From assembly GCA_023416745.1 (NCBI GenBank), contig JAEZHF010000077.1, positions 1 to 54,368 of the forward strand: a stretch of DNA of 54,368 nt. The letters are read 5' to 3'. A model generated the notes under the pieces. That model saw only the letters and a program-made list of their open reading frames with translations, searched no databases and was not told where the DNA came from. The stretch's first letter is position 1. Each line of letters starts with the position of its first letter. This DNA is from Bacillota bacterium (GTDB lineage Bacteria; Bacillota; Clostridia; Christensenellales; SZUA-584). Below, piece by piece: positions 26,158-33,875 of the stretch. Both the position numbers and the translations under genes were made by a program.

Positions 26158-27258
26158 ATGGCATATTATTTAAATTTATTTTCGCCAGAGACATATAAAG
26201 CATTTATGCAATCATCTCAGACCATCTCCGGTTTTTCAATTCGGCAAATCAAACCTGCTAAAAAGATCAAACCAGGTGACAGGTTTATATGCTATTTAAC
26301 AAAAATATCTAGATGGATAGGTATCTTTGAAGTAGAAAGCAAATGTTTTGAAGATAATAGCCCTATTTTTTATCAGTCAGATGATCCGTATGTTGTGAGA
26401 TTTAAAATAAAGCCACTAGTTTGGTTAGATTTCGAGTATTCAATACCAATACATGAAGACTTTATTTGGAATTCTCTAAGCTTTACAAAAGAACATAATA
26501 AGGCATCAAAAACCTGGACTGGTAAACTTCGTGGAAGTTTAACTCCATTTGATCAGCTCGATGCAAACTTTTTGGAAGAAGTACTACTTCAGCAACTATC
26601 TAAAATGAAGAAGTTCCCGATTTCAGAGACTGATGAGAAGAAATTAAAAACTCACATCGTAAAAACGCAACATAATAAAGAAGTAGAAGTTTCTATTCCG
26701 GACGATGATAAAGATGAAGAAATTGAAGCTGAAAGTACGGAAAGAGAATCCATAATTATTCAATCGAAGTTGGCAGCCATTGGCGAAAGAATGGGGTTGA
26801 AAATTTGGTTACCAAAATCTGATAGGGGTCGAGTTTTAAAGTATTGGAAATCCTCAGAAGGAGTATTATTAAGTCATCTACCATTAAACTATGATGAGCC
26901 TACACTATCAACAATAGAGCAAATTGATGTTATATGGGTTAAGGGTCGTTCGATTGTTAGGGCATTTGAAGTAGAACATACCACATCAATTTATTCAGGT
27001 ATTTTACGTATGGCTGATTTAATGGCATTACAGCCCAATTTAGATATTAAAGCACATATTGTGGCTCCAAGTTATAAAAAAGAGAAGGTACTTCAAGAAA
27101 TAAACAGACCTGTGTTTTCATTATTAGAAAAAGGTCCTCTTTCAGAATCATGTACATATATACCGTATGAGTCAGTTTATGAACTAGAGAAGCAGAAGTT
27201 TATTGAACATATGGCTGATACAGTGTTAGATGAATATGCTGAATCTCGAAACGAATAA
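26158..27258 (+). CDS. EVE-domain protein fused to a PD-(D/E)xK-like nuclease domain
   Basis: This 366-residue protein has an N-terminal EVE/PUA-like domain (about 1-150: MAYYLNLFSPETYKAF, then KPGDRFICYLTKISRWIGIFEVES), a charged linker rich in Glu, Asp and Lys (about 170-205), and a C-terminal domain (about 210-350) containing Asp257 (QIDVIW) and Glu271-x-Glu273 in AFEVEHTTSIYSGILRMADL. EVE domains bind modified bases in DNA, and this pairing suggests a modification-dependent (type IV-like) restriction protein. The nuclease assignment is less certain because the usual lysine after the acidic pair is replaced by Glu. The gene is much more A/T-rich than both neighbours, which indicates horizontal transfer. 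It stands alone, with no methyltransferase beside it. GGAGG precedes the ATG. Confidence 0.7.
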   Translation: MAYYLNLFSPETYKAFMQSSQTISGFSIRQIKPAKKIKPGDRFICYLTKISRWIGIFEVESKCFEDNSPIFYQSDDPYVVRFKIKPLVWLDFEYSIPIHEDFIWNSLSFTKEHNKASKTWTGKLRGSLTPFDQLDANFLEEVLLQQLSKMKKFPISETDEKKLKTHIVKTQHNKEVEVSIPDDDKDEEIEAESTERESIIIQSKLAAIGERMGLKIWLPKSDRGRVLKYWKSSEGVLLSHLPLNYDEPTLSTIEQIDVIWVKGRSIVRAFEVEHTTSIYSGILRMADLMALQPNLDIKAHIVAPSYKKEKVLQEINRPVFSLLEKGPLSESCTYIPYESVYELEKQKFIEHMADTVLDEYAESRNE

Positions 27259-27333
27259 GCTGGTATTCTCTTAGATCTGTACAAAAACAAATGGTTGCGT
27301 TTTCAGTTACATATCATCAGGAGGCCCGCCATC

Positions 27334-28155
27334 ATGAAAATCACCACGCTTGTGGAAAACACGTCCGTGTCGCCCGAATACGGCAGCCAGCACGGGCTGA
27401 GCTTTTATATCGAGACGGAGAAGCACCGGCTGCTGTTCGATCTGGGGGACGGCGATTTGTTTCTGCGCAACGCGGAGAAGCTGGGCGTGGATATCGCAGC
27501 GGTGGACACGGTGGTGATATCGCACGGACACAACGATCACGGCGGGGCACTGCGGGCGTTTCTGGAGAAGAACAGCACGGCAAAGGTATACGTACGGGAG
27601 ACCGCGATCGATCCGTATTACGTGAAGGTGATGGGGATCCAGAAATACATCGGTCTGGATGCGGCGTTAAAAGAGCATCCGCAGATGGTGCTGACGGGCG
27701 AGGCATGTGAGATTGATGATGAGTTGCGGCTGTTTTCCGGCGTGACGGAGCGGGAGTGCTGGAGCAAAGCCAACGATGTGCTGTACGCGAAGGCGGAGCG
27801 GGGCTATGTGCGCGACACGTTCGGGCACGAACAGAACCTTGTGATATCCGAGAGCGGCAAAACGGTGCTGCTGGCCGGGTGCGCGCACAACGGCATCGTG
27901 AACATACTGGCGAAGGCGGAGCGGCTGCTGGGCAAACAGCCGGACGTGGTGATCGCGGGGATGCACCTTTATAATCCCGTGTCGATATTCGGCGGAGACG
28001 ACAGGCTGACACGGCAAGTGGGGGAGCGGCTGCGCGCAACGGGCTCGCGGTATTACACCTGCCACTGCACTGGGCTGCGGGCCTACGGCATACTGCAGGA
28101 GCTGCTGGGAGACCGCATCGGCTATCTCGCGACGGGCAGCGTGATCGAGCTGTAG
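27334..28155 (+). CDS. Metallo-beta-lactamase-fold hydrolase
   Basis: This 273-residue protein has the metal-binding motif HGHNDH (64-69) and later histidines in GCAHNG and the C-terminal TCHCTG segment, forming a binuclear metal site. It resembles the subfamily annotated as 7,8-dihydropterin-6-methyl-aminobenzene phosphate synthase-like hydrolases found in methanogens and anaerobes. The start at 27334 follows AGGAGG; an earlier in-frame ATG at 27295 lacks a site. The gene returns to host-like GC content right after the A/T-rich island. The substrate is unknown. Confidence 0.85.
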   Translation: MKITTLVENTSVSPEYGSQHGLSFYIETEKHRLLFDLGDGDLFLRNAEKLGVDIAAVDTVVISHGHNDHGGALRAFLEKNSTAKVYVRETAIDPYYVKVMGIQKYIGLDAALKEHPQMVLTGEACEIDDELRLFSGVTERECWSKANDVLYAKAERGYVRDTFGHEQNLVISESGKTVLLAGCAHNGIVNILAKAERLLGKQPDVVIAGMHLYNPVSIFGGDDRLTRQVGERLRATGSRYYTCHCTGLRAYGILQELLGDRIGYLATGSVIEL

Positions 28156-28305
28156 CGGCGCTCCAATCGCCTTTTATACTGGATGTAATCAAGCCGGAGC
28201 TTACATGCTTTGGCTTTTGTTGTTTTCCGATGTGTGACCAGCCCCGTCGGTTCGACCCGACGGAACATCATTTCTGAATATCTACATAAAATCCCAATGA
28301 ACCTC

Positions 28306-28346
28306 TTGACTTTTACGGGCATGCATATTATATTAACAATGTTAAT
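28306..28346 (+). promoter_or_regulatory. Promoter with overlapping palindromic operator for the TetR operon
   Basis: TTGACT (28306-28311), a 17-base spacer and TATATT (28329-28334) form a good sigma-A promoter. A perfect palindrome ATTAACA-A-TGTTAAT (28332-28346) overlaps the -10 element and start region, and a further GTGTTAAT lies at about 28358. This is the placement expected for a self-repressing TetR regulator. Confidence 0.65.
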
Positions 28347-28389
28347 AATATTATATAGTGTTAATATTCTGATTTTTAGGGGATATATC

Positions 28390-28995
28390 ATGGCGCATGA
28401 CAATGCGGATAAGCACAGCATTAAAACCGAACGGGTGAAAACCTATTTCGTGGAAGCGGCAAAAGAGATCATTCTGCGTGAGGGCGTGGAAGGCGTATCG
28501 GTCAGGAAGGTGGCCGATCTGGCCGGGTATTCGTACGCGACCATATACAACTACTTCACCGACTTGAACGCGCTGCTTTTGGATGTCAAGGCGTCGATGA
28601 TACGGGATATGATCGCCTACATGGGCAGCGTTCAGAGCGACGGGGCGTGTGATATCGATGAGATCAAACGGCTCAACCGCATGTACGCGGGATACTATCT
28701 GGAGCATCCGCACGTTTTCCGGTTTTTCTATTCGTTCCGGATATACGGCGAGATGTCCGCCGAGGACCAACAATCCTTTGGCTATGCGCAAAGATGGCAC
28801 GACACGTACAAAGGACTCGTGCAAAACGGCACACTCAGGGAAGCGGATGTTGAAATTGCTGCGAGATCGATCATATATGCTTTGCACGGGGCGCTGGCGC
28901 TGTATTTTTCCGGCAACGGGCTTACTATGGAAATCTTGTATGATGAAGTGGACAATTTCACGGAATATATACTTCAAAGGAGGCAGCCAACATGA
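28390..28995 (+). CDS. TetR-family transcriptional regulator
   Basis: This 201-residue protein has a typical N-terminal helix-turn-helix (about 15-60: GVEGVSVRKVADLAGYSYATIYNYFTD) and a helical ligand-binding C-terminal domain. The start at 28390 is set by AGGGGA. The gene overlaps the downstream flavodoxin gene by four bases and heads a three-gene operon. The palindrome over its promoter makes autoregulation likely. The inducer is unknown; the flavodoxin and FMN-binding partners point to redox or quinone-like signals. Confidence 0.87.
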   Translation: MAHDNADKHSIKTERVKTYFVEAAKEIILREGVEGVSVRKVADLAGYSYATIYNYFTDLNALLLDVKASMIRDMIAYMGSVQSDGACDIDEIKRLNRMYAGYYLEHPHVFRFFYSFRIYGEMSAEDQQSFGYAQRWHDTYKGLVQNGTLREADVEIAARSIIYALHGALALYFSGNGLTMEILYDEVDNFTEYILQRRQPT

Positions 28996-29468
28996 ACATT
29001 GGAATCATCGTCTATTCACGCACCGGCAACACACTGTCGGTGGCCGAAAGAGTTCGGGATGCCGTTGCGGCTCAGGGGCACACCGCTGTCATTGAGCGCA
29101 TCACAGCCGAAAACGAAGACCCGAACAACAAACTGCCGGTTCGGCTGAAGACAGTGCCCGACCCGGCGCAATATGACGCCGTGATCTTCGGAGCGCCTGT
29201 ACAGGGGTTTTCGCTGTCTCCCATCATGGCCGCTTACGGGGCGCAGCTGCCAGAGCTTGCGGGAAAACAGGCGGGCTGCTTTGTGACGCAGCATTTCCCG
29301 AAACCGTGGATGGGCGGAAGCCGGGCCATCAGTCAGATGCGTAAGCTGCTCCGGTCCAAAGGCGCAATAATCGCCGAAACGGGCATCGTCAACTGGACAT
29401 CCAAAGCACGGGAAGACCAGATCAGTGGTCTGGCTGGCAGATTCTTAACGGTAGGTGAAGCGACATGA
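28992..29468 (+). CDS. Flavodoxin-family protein
   Basis: This 158-residue protein begins IGIIVYSRTGNTLSVAERV, the FMN-phosphate loop of flavodoxins (TGNT). It probably carries electrons or reduces small substrates. AAAGGAGG precedes the ATG, which overlaps the TetR stop (ATGA). The stop is in turn overlapped by the next gene. Long-chain versus short-chain type cannot be settled, but the length fits flavodoxin/NAD(P)H-quinone reductase-like proteins. Confidence 0.85.
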   Translation: MNIGIIVYSRTGNTLSVAERVRDAVAAQGHTAVIERITAENEDPNNKLPVRLKTVPDPAQYDAVIFGAPVQGFSLSPIMAAYGAQLPELAGKQAGCFVTQHFPKPWMGGSRAISQMRKLLRSKGAIIAETGIVNWTSKAREDQISGLAGRFLTVGEAT

Positions 29469-29854
29469 AAAAGGTGCTCAAGTGGATCGGAATCGGGTTT
29501 GCGGTGTTTGTGGCCGTCATTGCCGTTGTTGCCTTTCTGGGCAAGGAGCAAACGCTCAACCTGCAGATCGGCCCGGTGAACATGGCGGACATACCGGACG
29601 GAGAGTATACGGGGAAATACGACTGCTATCGCTGGAGCAATGAGGTCATTGTCACGGTCAGGGATCATCAGATCACGGCTATTGAAAGCGTGAAGGGCCA
29701 GGACGGACGGGAGAGTATCCGGCAGGAAATGACGGAACAGGTGATTCAAGCGCAGGATACGGCAATCGATGCGGTATCGGGCGCTACGGCCGACAAGAAG
29801 GCGTTTCTCAAGGCGGTGGAAAACGCGCTTCGGGGTACGCCGGTGAACAGTTGA
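29465..29854 (+). CDS. Membrane-anchored FMN-binding-domain protein
   Basis: This 129-residue protein has an N-terminal membrane helix (about 7-25) and an outer FMN_bind domain. The motif SGAT at residues 105-108 is the site where Ftp-type flavin transferases attach FMN covalently to a threonine (Thr108). It therefore probably carries covalent FMN on the outer membrane face and takes electrons from the cytoplasm or membrane. Its ATG overlaps the flavodoxin stop by four bases, so the two are coupled. No flavin transferase (ApbE) gene is in the window. Confidence 0.85.
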   Translation: MKKVLKWIGIGFAVFVAVIAVVAFLGKEQTLNLQIGPVNMADIPDGEYTGKYDCYRWSNEVIVTVRDHQITAIESVKGQDGRESIRQEMTEQVIQAQDTAIDAVSGATADKKAFLKAVENALRGTPVNS

Positions 29855-29878
29855 GTCGCCACGGGACAATCGGGCAAA

Positions 29879-29921
29879 CAAAAGCGCCGGAGAAGCTGAT
29901 TGGGCTTCCCGGCGCTTTCGT
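29879..29921. terminator. Bidirectional terminator
   Basis: AAAGCGCCGG pairs with CCGGCGCTTT, with an inner GAAGC/GCTTC-type extension. It lies between the FMN_bind gene and the convergent chemotaxis receptor and can serve both. Confidence 0.85.
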
Positions 29922-29939
29922 TTCATGGGGGGACCGAAG

Positions 29940-31664
29940 CTAAGGCTCCATCAACTGACGGATGCCGACGCTGTGTATGCTCGTTTGGACAGGCTCCAAT
30001 GAGAAATGGCTGACCATGCTGACGAGAGCAGCGGCCTGGCCGGACAGGCCTTCGCTGACTGTGGCCACATGTGCCGCGGCCTGCGCGTTCTCCTGCACGG
30101 TTTTGGACATGACATCAAAGCCATGGTGAACCTGTGACATGCCTTGCGCCTGGTTTCCGCACGACACGGCGATTTCGTCCACCAGCTCGGCGGCCTGCCT
30201 CACCGAGTCCGCTATCAGAGAGAGCGACTCGGCTGTTTCGCTGGCAAGGCGCGTTCCCGCCTCCGTTTTTTCCGCGGATCGGGTGAGAAGGTCTCCGGTG
30301 CGGCCGGCGGCCTCCGCGCTGCGGTTGGCCAGGCTGCGCACCTCATCCGCCACCACGGCAAACCCCTTGCCGTGGATACCGGCGCGCGCGGCCTCTACCG
30401 CAGCGTTCAGCGCAAGTATGTTGGTCTGGAAAGCGATATCCTCGATGGTCTTGATGATGCCGCCGATACCCTGCGCCGCCGCGCTGATCTCATCCATGGC
30501 CGTTTGCAGGCTCTGCATGCGCGCGTTGCCCGTCTCAGCTTCGGCGCGTGCCTTTCCGGTGAGCGTGCTGGCGCGCTGCGCCTGCTCCGCACTGTCGCGG
30601 ATGCTCGCTGAGATGTTGGTAATGGACGCGGAGAGGCGGTCAATCGAGCCCGACTGCGACGAGACATGCTGCGAGGCGTACTGGTTGTTTTCCGATACCT
30701 GCGCCGCACCTGCGCTCACACGGTCCGCCGCGGTGTTGATGCTGTTGATCACACTGCTGAGCGACGACGCGATCTCGTTAATGGAGTCTTTGAGCGCCGA
30801 AAAGTCGCCCTTGTATTCGTTCTCTATGCGGGCGGAGAGATCGCCCTTGGCGATGCGCCCCAGCACCTCCGTGATACCGGAGATATAGCTTCGGATGGTG
30901 CCGACGCTGTCTCGCAGTTCGTCGGCGATACCGCAGAACAGGCTGTAGGATTCTTGCAGGCTTTCGTCGGGCGCTTCCGGACGGATATCGCAGGAAAGCT
31001 CGCCCATCGACAGACGCTTCAGACTGGCCAGCACCTTTTGCACTTCGGCCTTCTGGTATTCCATCTGCTGTTTGTCCTGCTCTCCCGCGGTCTTGAGCCG
31101 GGTGAGCAGCTCGTTCATTTCGCTGTTGCTGGCGGTGATGCTGTCAATGATCACCCGGCCCCGGCGCGTCAGGAAATACATCAGCGCCAGCAGGCCGTTG
31201 AGCATGCAGAATACCGCGATAAAGTATGTAAACTGTGTATCCGCCCCGACAAACTGAGCGGGTATTGTGAGATACATCGTTATATACAGGGCATTGCTGA
31301 TGCCGCCGAAAACCAGCAGCAGTCTGGGATTGAAGTAGAGCGTCACCACCGCTATGGTCATCAGCAGCATATAATGGCGGTCCACCGTAAAGGGCATCAT
31401 ATAGAACGTTGCGCATATGGCCAGCATCGGAATGATCCCGAACAACAGTGATTTCACAAAGCGCGGGAGCTTAAGCGCGTAAACCAGCAGCGTGAGCAAG
31501 CCCACCGGCAGCGACTGCAGCAGCGTGGTGGGCATATCCTCGCCATGCAAAAAGGACTGGACGATGACGACGGCAACCAGAATCCAGATGATGATGAGGT
31601 TGGTTTTGTCAGCTTTCTTAAGGTCATAGTTGAAAAAACGGTTATTTTGAGTATAATATTCCAT
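29940..31664 (-). CDS. Methyl-accepting chemotaxis protein with polytopic membrane domain
   Basis: This 574-residue protein has about six hydrophobic helices in the first 170 residues and no large extracytoplasmic domain, so it may sense membrane or cytoplasmic signals. A signalling coiled coil follows, with the conserved tip IEDIAFQTNILALNAAVEAARAG. GGGAGG precedes the ATG. The gene is divergent from the aldo/keto reductase. The ligand is unknown. Confidence 0.9.
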   Translation of the reverse strand: MEYYTQNNRFFNYDLKKADKTNLIIIWILVAVVIVQSFLHGEDMPTTLLQSLPVGLLTLLVYALKLPRFVKSLLFGIIPMLAICATFYMMPFTVDRHYMLLMTIAVVTLYFNPRLLLVFGGISNALYITMYLTIPAQFVGADTQFTYFIAVFCMLNGLLALMYFLTRRGRVIIDSITASNSEMNELLTRLKTAGEQDKQQMEYQKAEVQKVLASLKRLSMGELSCDIRPEAPDESLQESYSLFCGIADELRDSVGTIRSYISGITEVLGRIAKGDLSARIENEYKGDFSALKDSINEIASSLSSVINSINTAADRVSAGAAQVSENNQYASQHVSSQSGSIDRLSASITNISASIRDSAEQAQRASTLTGKARAEAETGNARMQSLQTAMDEISAAAQGIGGIIKTIEDIAFQTNILALNAAVEAARAGIHGKGFAVVADEVRSLANRSAEAAGRTGDLLTRSAEKTEAGTRLASETAESLSLIADSVRQAAELVDEIAVSCGNQAQGMSQVHHGFDVMSKTVQENAQAAAHVATVSEGLSGQAAALVSMVSHFSLEPVQTSIHSVGIRQLMEP

Positions 31665-31791
31665 ATTTAAGTCCTCCCAACGTATATATCGGTTAAAGCG
31701 GTGAGAATTTTAGAAAAAATAGATATTAACTGATCTGACTTATTGCGGTACATCGAATCTCTGCCTATTGTGCGGACCTTGAGATTGGGGC

Positions 31792-31822
31792 TTGACATAG
31801 AGTTTGCTCAAAGGCATATACT
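31792..31822 (+). promoter_or_regulatory. Promoter for the aldo/keto reductase gene
   Basis: A perfect TTGACA (31792-31797) and TATACT (31817-31822) are separated by 19 bases, slightly long. They lie about 80 bases before the start codon. Confidence 0.5.
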
Positions 31823-31900
31823 GATGTCAGCAGAATAGACGGCCAGACGGCGCAGACTCGGCAGAGTGCTGGATGTTTGATACTAGAGGGAGAAACGCAT

Positions 31901-33064
31901 ATGCAATACAGGCAGTTTGGCAAAACAGGCAAAAAGGTATCGGCGCTGGGGTTCGGGTGTATGCGGCTGCCCGTTATGGGCGGCGGCAACACGGGCAAGG
32001 CCGTGGACTTCGCTGAAGCCGAGCGCATGATACGCTATGCCATCGACAGCGGCGTGAACTATATGGACACAGCATACCCTTATCATGAGGGCGTGAGCGA
32101 GGCGGCGCTGGGTAAGGCACTCAAGGACGGCTACCGCCAAAAGGTATACGTCGCGGACAAGTCGCCGGTGTTCTTCATACAACAGGAAGGCGACTTCGAC
32201 AGGTTTCTGGATGAGCAGCTGCGGCGGCTGGATGACGAGCATATCGACTTCTACCTGCTGCACTCGCTGTCGGCGGACACGTGGCGCAATGTGGTGCTCA
32301 AGTTCGATCTGCTGGGCAAGGCGGAGCGCGCCAAGCAGGCGGGCAAGATCGGGCACATCGGCTTCTCGTTCCACGACAACTTTCCCGCATTTGAGGAGAT
32401 ACTGGACGGCTGGGACGGCTTTGAGTTCGGGCAGATACAGCTCAACTATCTGGACGAGAAGCATCAGGCGGGCATGAGAGGGCTCAAAAGGCTGGCAGAC
32501 AAGGGCATCGGTGTGGTGATCATGGAGCCCCTGATGGGCGGCAAGCTGGCCGCGCCGCCCGACAAGGTGACCGCGGTGTTTGAACGGAGCGGCAGCAGCC
32601 GGACGCCGGTGCAGTGGGCGCTCGATTACCTGTGGGACATGGATTCGGTATCCACGGTGCTCTCCGGCATGAGCACGATGCAGCAGGTGCAGGACAACAT
32701 CGCTTATGCCAATGCCTTTACAGCGGGCTCGGTGAGGGATGCGGACCGCAAGGTGATCGCCGCGGCGAAGGAGACATTCGCGAAGCTGATCGCTGTGCCG
32801 TGCACCGGCTGCGCGTACTGCCTGCCCTGCCCGTTCGGTGTGAACATACCGCGCAACTTCACGGCGTACAACGACCTTGCGGCGTATGACGACCCGGCTT
32901 ACGGCAACGCGTCGTTCAGACATTTCATCGGCTGGGAGGGCAAGGAGGCTGCCGCGCCGTCGTGCACCGGCTGCCGCGCCTGCGAGGACAAGTGCCCGCA
33001 GAGCATCATGATCAGCGAAGAGATGCCCAAGGTGGCGGCGGCGTTCGCGGAGCAGCTGAAGTAG
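31901..33064 (+). CDS. Aldo/keto reductase with C-terminal ferredoxin-like domain
   Basis: This 387-residue protein combines an aldo/keto reductase barrel (about 1-275) and an iron-sulfur tail. The catalytic tetrad is visible as Asp56, Tyr61, Lys87 and His121. The tail contains CTGCAYCLPCPFGV and CTGCRACEDKCPQS, one of which has the C-x2-C-x2-C-x3-C spacing of a [4Fe-4S] cluster. Such fused proteins are frequent in anaerobes. AGAGGGAG precedes the ATG at 31901; a longer frame starts at 31877. The substrate is unknown. Confidence 0.9.
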   Translation: MQYRQFGKTGKKVSALGFGCMRLPVMGGGNTGKAVDFAEAERMIRYAIDSGVNYMDTAYPYHEGVSEAALGKALKDGYRQKVYVADKSPVFFIQQEGDFDRFLDEQLRRLDDEHIDFYLLHSLSADTWRNVVLKFDLLGKAERAKQAGKIGHIGFSFHDNFPAFEEILDGWDGFEFGQIQLNYLDEKHQAGMRGLKRLADKGIGVVIMEPLMGGKLAAPPDKVTAVFERSGSSRTPVQWALDYLWDMDSVSTVLSGMSTMQQVQDNIAYANAFTAGSVRDADRKVIAAAKETFAKLIAVPCTGCAYCLPCPFGVNIPRNFTAYNDLAAYDDPAYGNASFRHFIGWEGKEAAAPSCTGCRACEDKCPQSIMISEEMPKVAAAFAEQLK

Positions 33065-33154
33065 CGGCATCCGCAGGGGACAGCCCTGTTGTTTGAACTG
33101 ACGAATACAGTTATGGGCAGCCCAAAATCGCCAGCTTCACCACACCACCTATTA

Positions 33155-33718
33155 TCACTCGAAGCTCAAAATGCCGTGATAAAGCAGCTGGAGGAAGATC
33201 TCGGATATTTTCTCCGGCGGCTCGATCATGCCGCCCTGCAGCCATTTTTGCAGCAGGCTCATACAGCCTGTAATGCCATAGACGGTGATGTACCCCCGAA
33301 CCTGTTCGTCATATTTGGGGTTGAGCTGAAAAGAGACGATCTGGGACAGGTCCATAATATCCTTCTGAAAATCAAAATCGCAGTTTTCGCTGAACAGCAC
33401 CTTGAATACCTCGGCGTTGTCTTTCGCGTACTCCAGAATCTGGGTGAGCATCTGGGCTGAAAGCGGCCTGTTGTGCTGATAATCCTGCTTTTCAAGATGG
33501 CTCTTTAAGTTTTCCATCACTTCCTGCCCAATCTGGCGCAGCAGATCAAACGGATCGGTATAGTGCGCGTAGAATGTGCTTCGGTTGATATCTGCCAGCT
33601 CGCACAAAGACCGCACCGATATCTCGGATATATGCTGCTTTTGCATCAGCTGCACCAATGCGTCCTTCAACAGCTTGCGTGTCAGCCGGATACGCTGATC
33701 CGTGCTTTTTTTTGCCAT
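33155..33718 (-). CDS. TetR-family transcriptional regulator
   Basis: This 187-residue protein has an N-terminal helix-turn-helix (ISEISVRSLCELADINRSTFYAHY) and a helical C-terminal domain. The start at 33718 (MAKKST) fits the family; the frame extends upstream for 68 codons without support. The ribosome binding site is only a weak GAAAGG. It is divergent from the MMPL transporter gene and probably represses it. The 157-base gap contains several short dyads (for example GGTT/AACC at about 33801), but I could not pick one operator with confidence. Confidence 0.82.
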   Translation of the reverse strand: MAKKSTDQRIRLTRKLLKDALVQLMQKQHISEISVRSLCELADINRSTFYAHYTDPFDLLRQIGQEVMENLKSHLEKQDYQHNRPLSAQMLTQILEYAKDNAEVFKVLFSENCDFDFQKDIMDLSQIVSFQLNPKYDEQVRGYITVYGITGCMSLLQKWLQGGMIEPPEKISEIFLQLLYHGILSFE

Positions 33719-33875
33719 GATGAACCTTTCGCTTTTTATAAGCCTATCCAACACTTTTTGCTTTTGTTGTCTTGCAACGATCCAGTTGAACGGTTTTTGC
33801 TGGTTGTAACCCAACACAGTGTCTATTATAATTCCAAATGGATTGAAATGCAATGCAATGTTGCCGGGAGGGCAT

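Noticed and set aside
31883..33070. 395-codon minus-strand open frame exactly opposite the aldo/keto reductase gene
   Set aside because: It is a mirror of codon bias in the real gene; the plus-strand protein has the catalytic tetrad and cysteine motifs, the minus-strand one has none.
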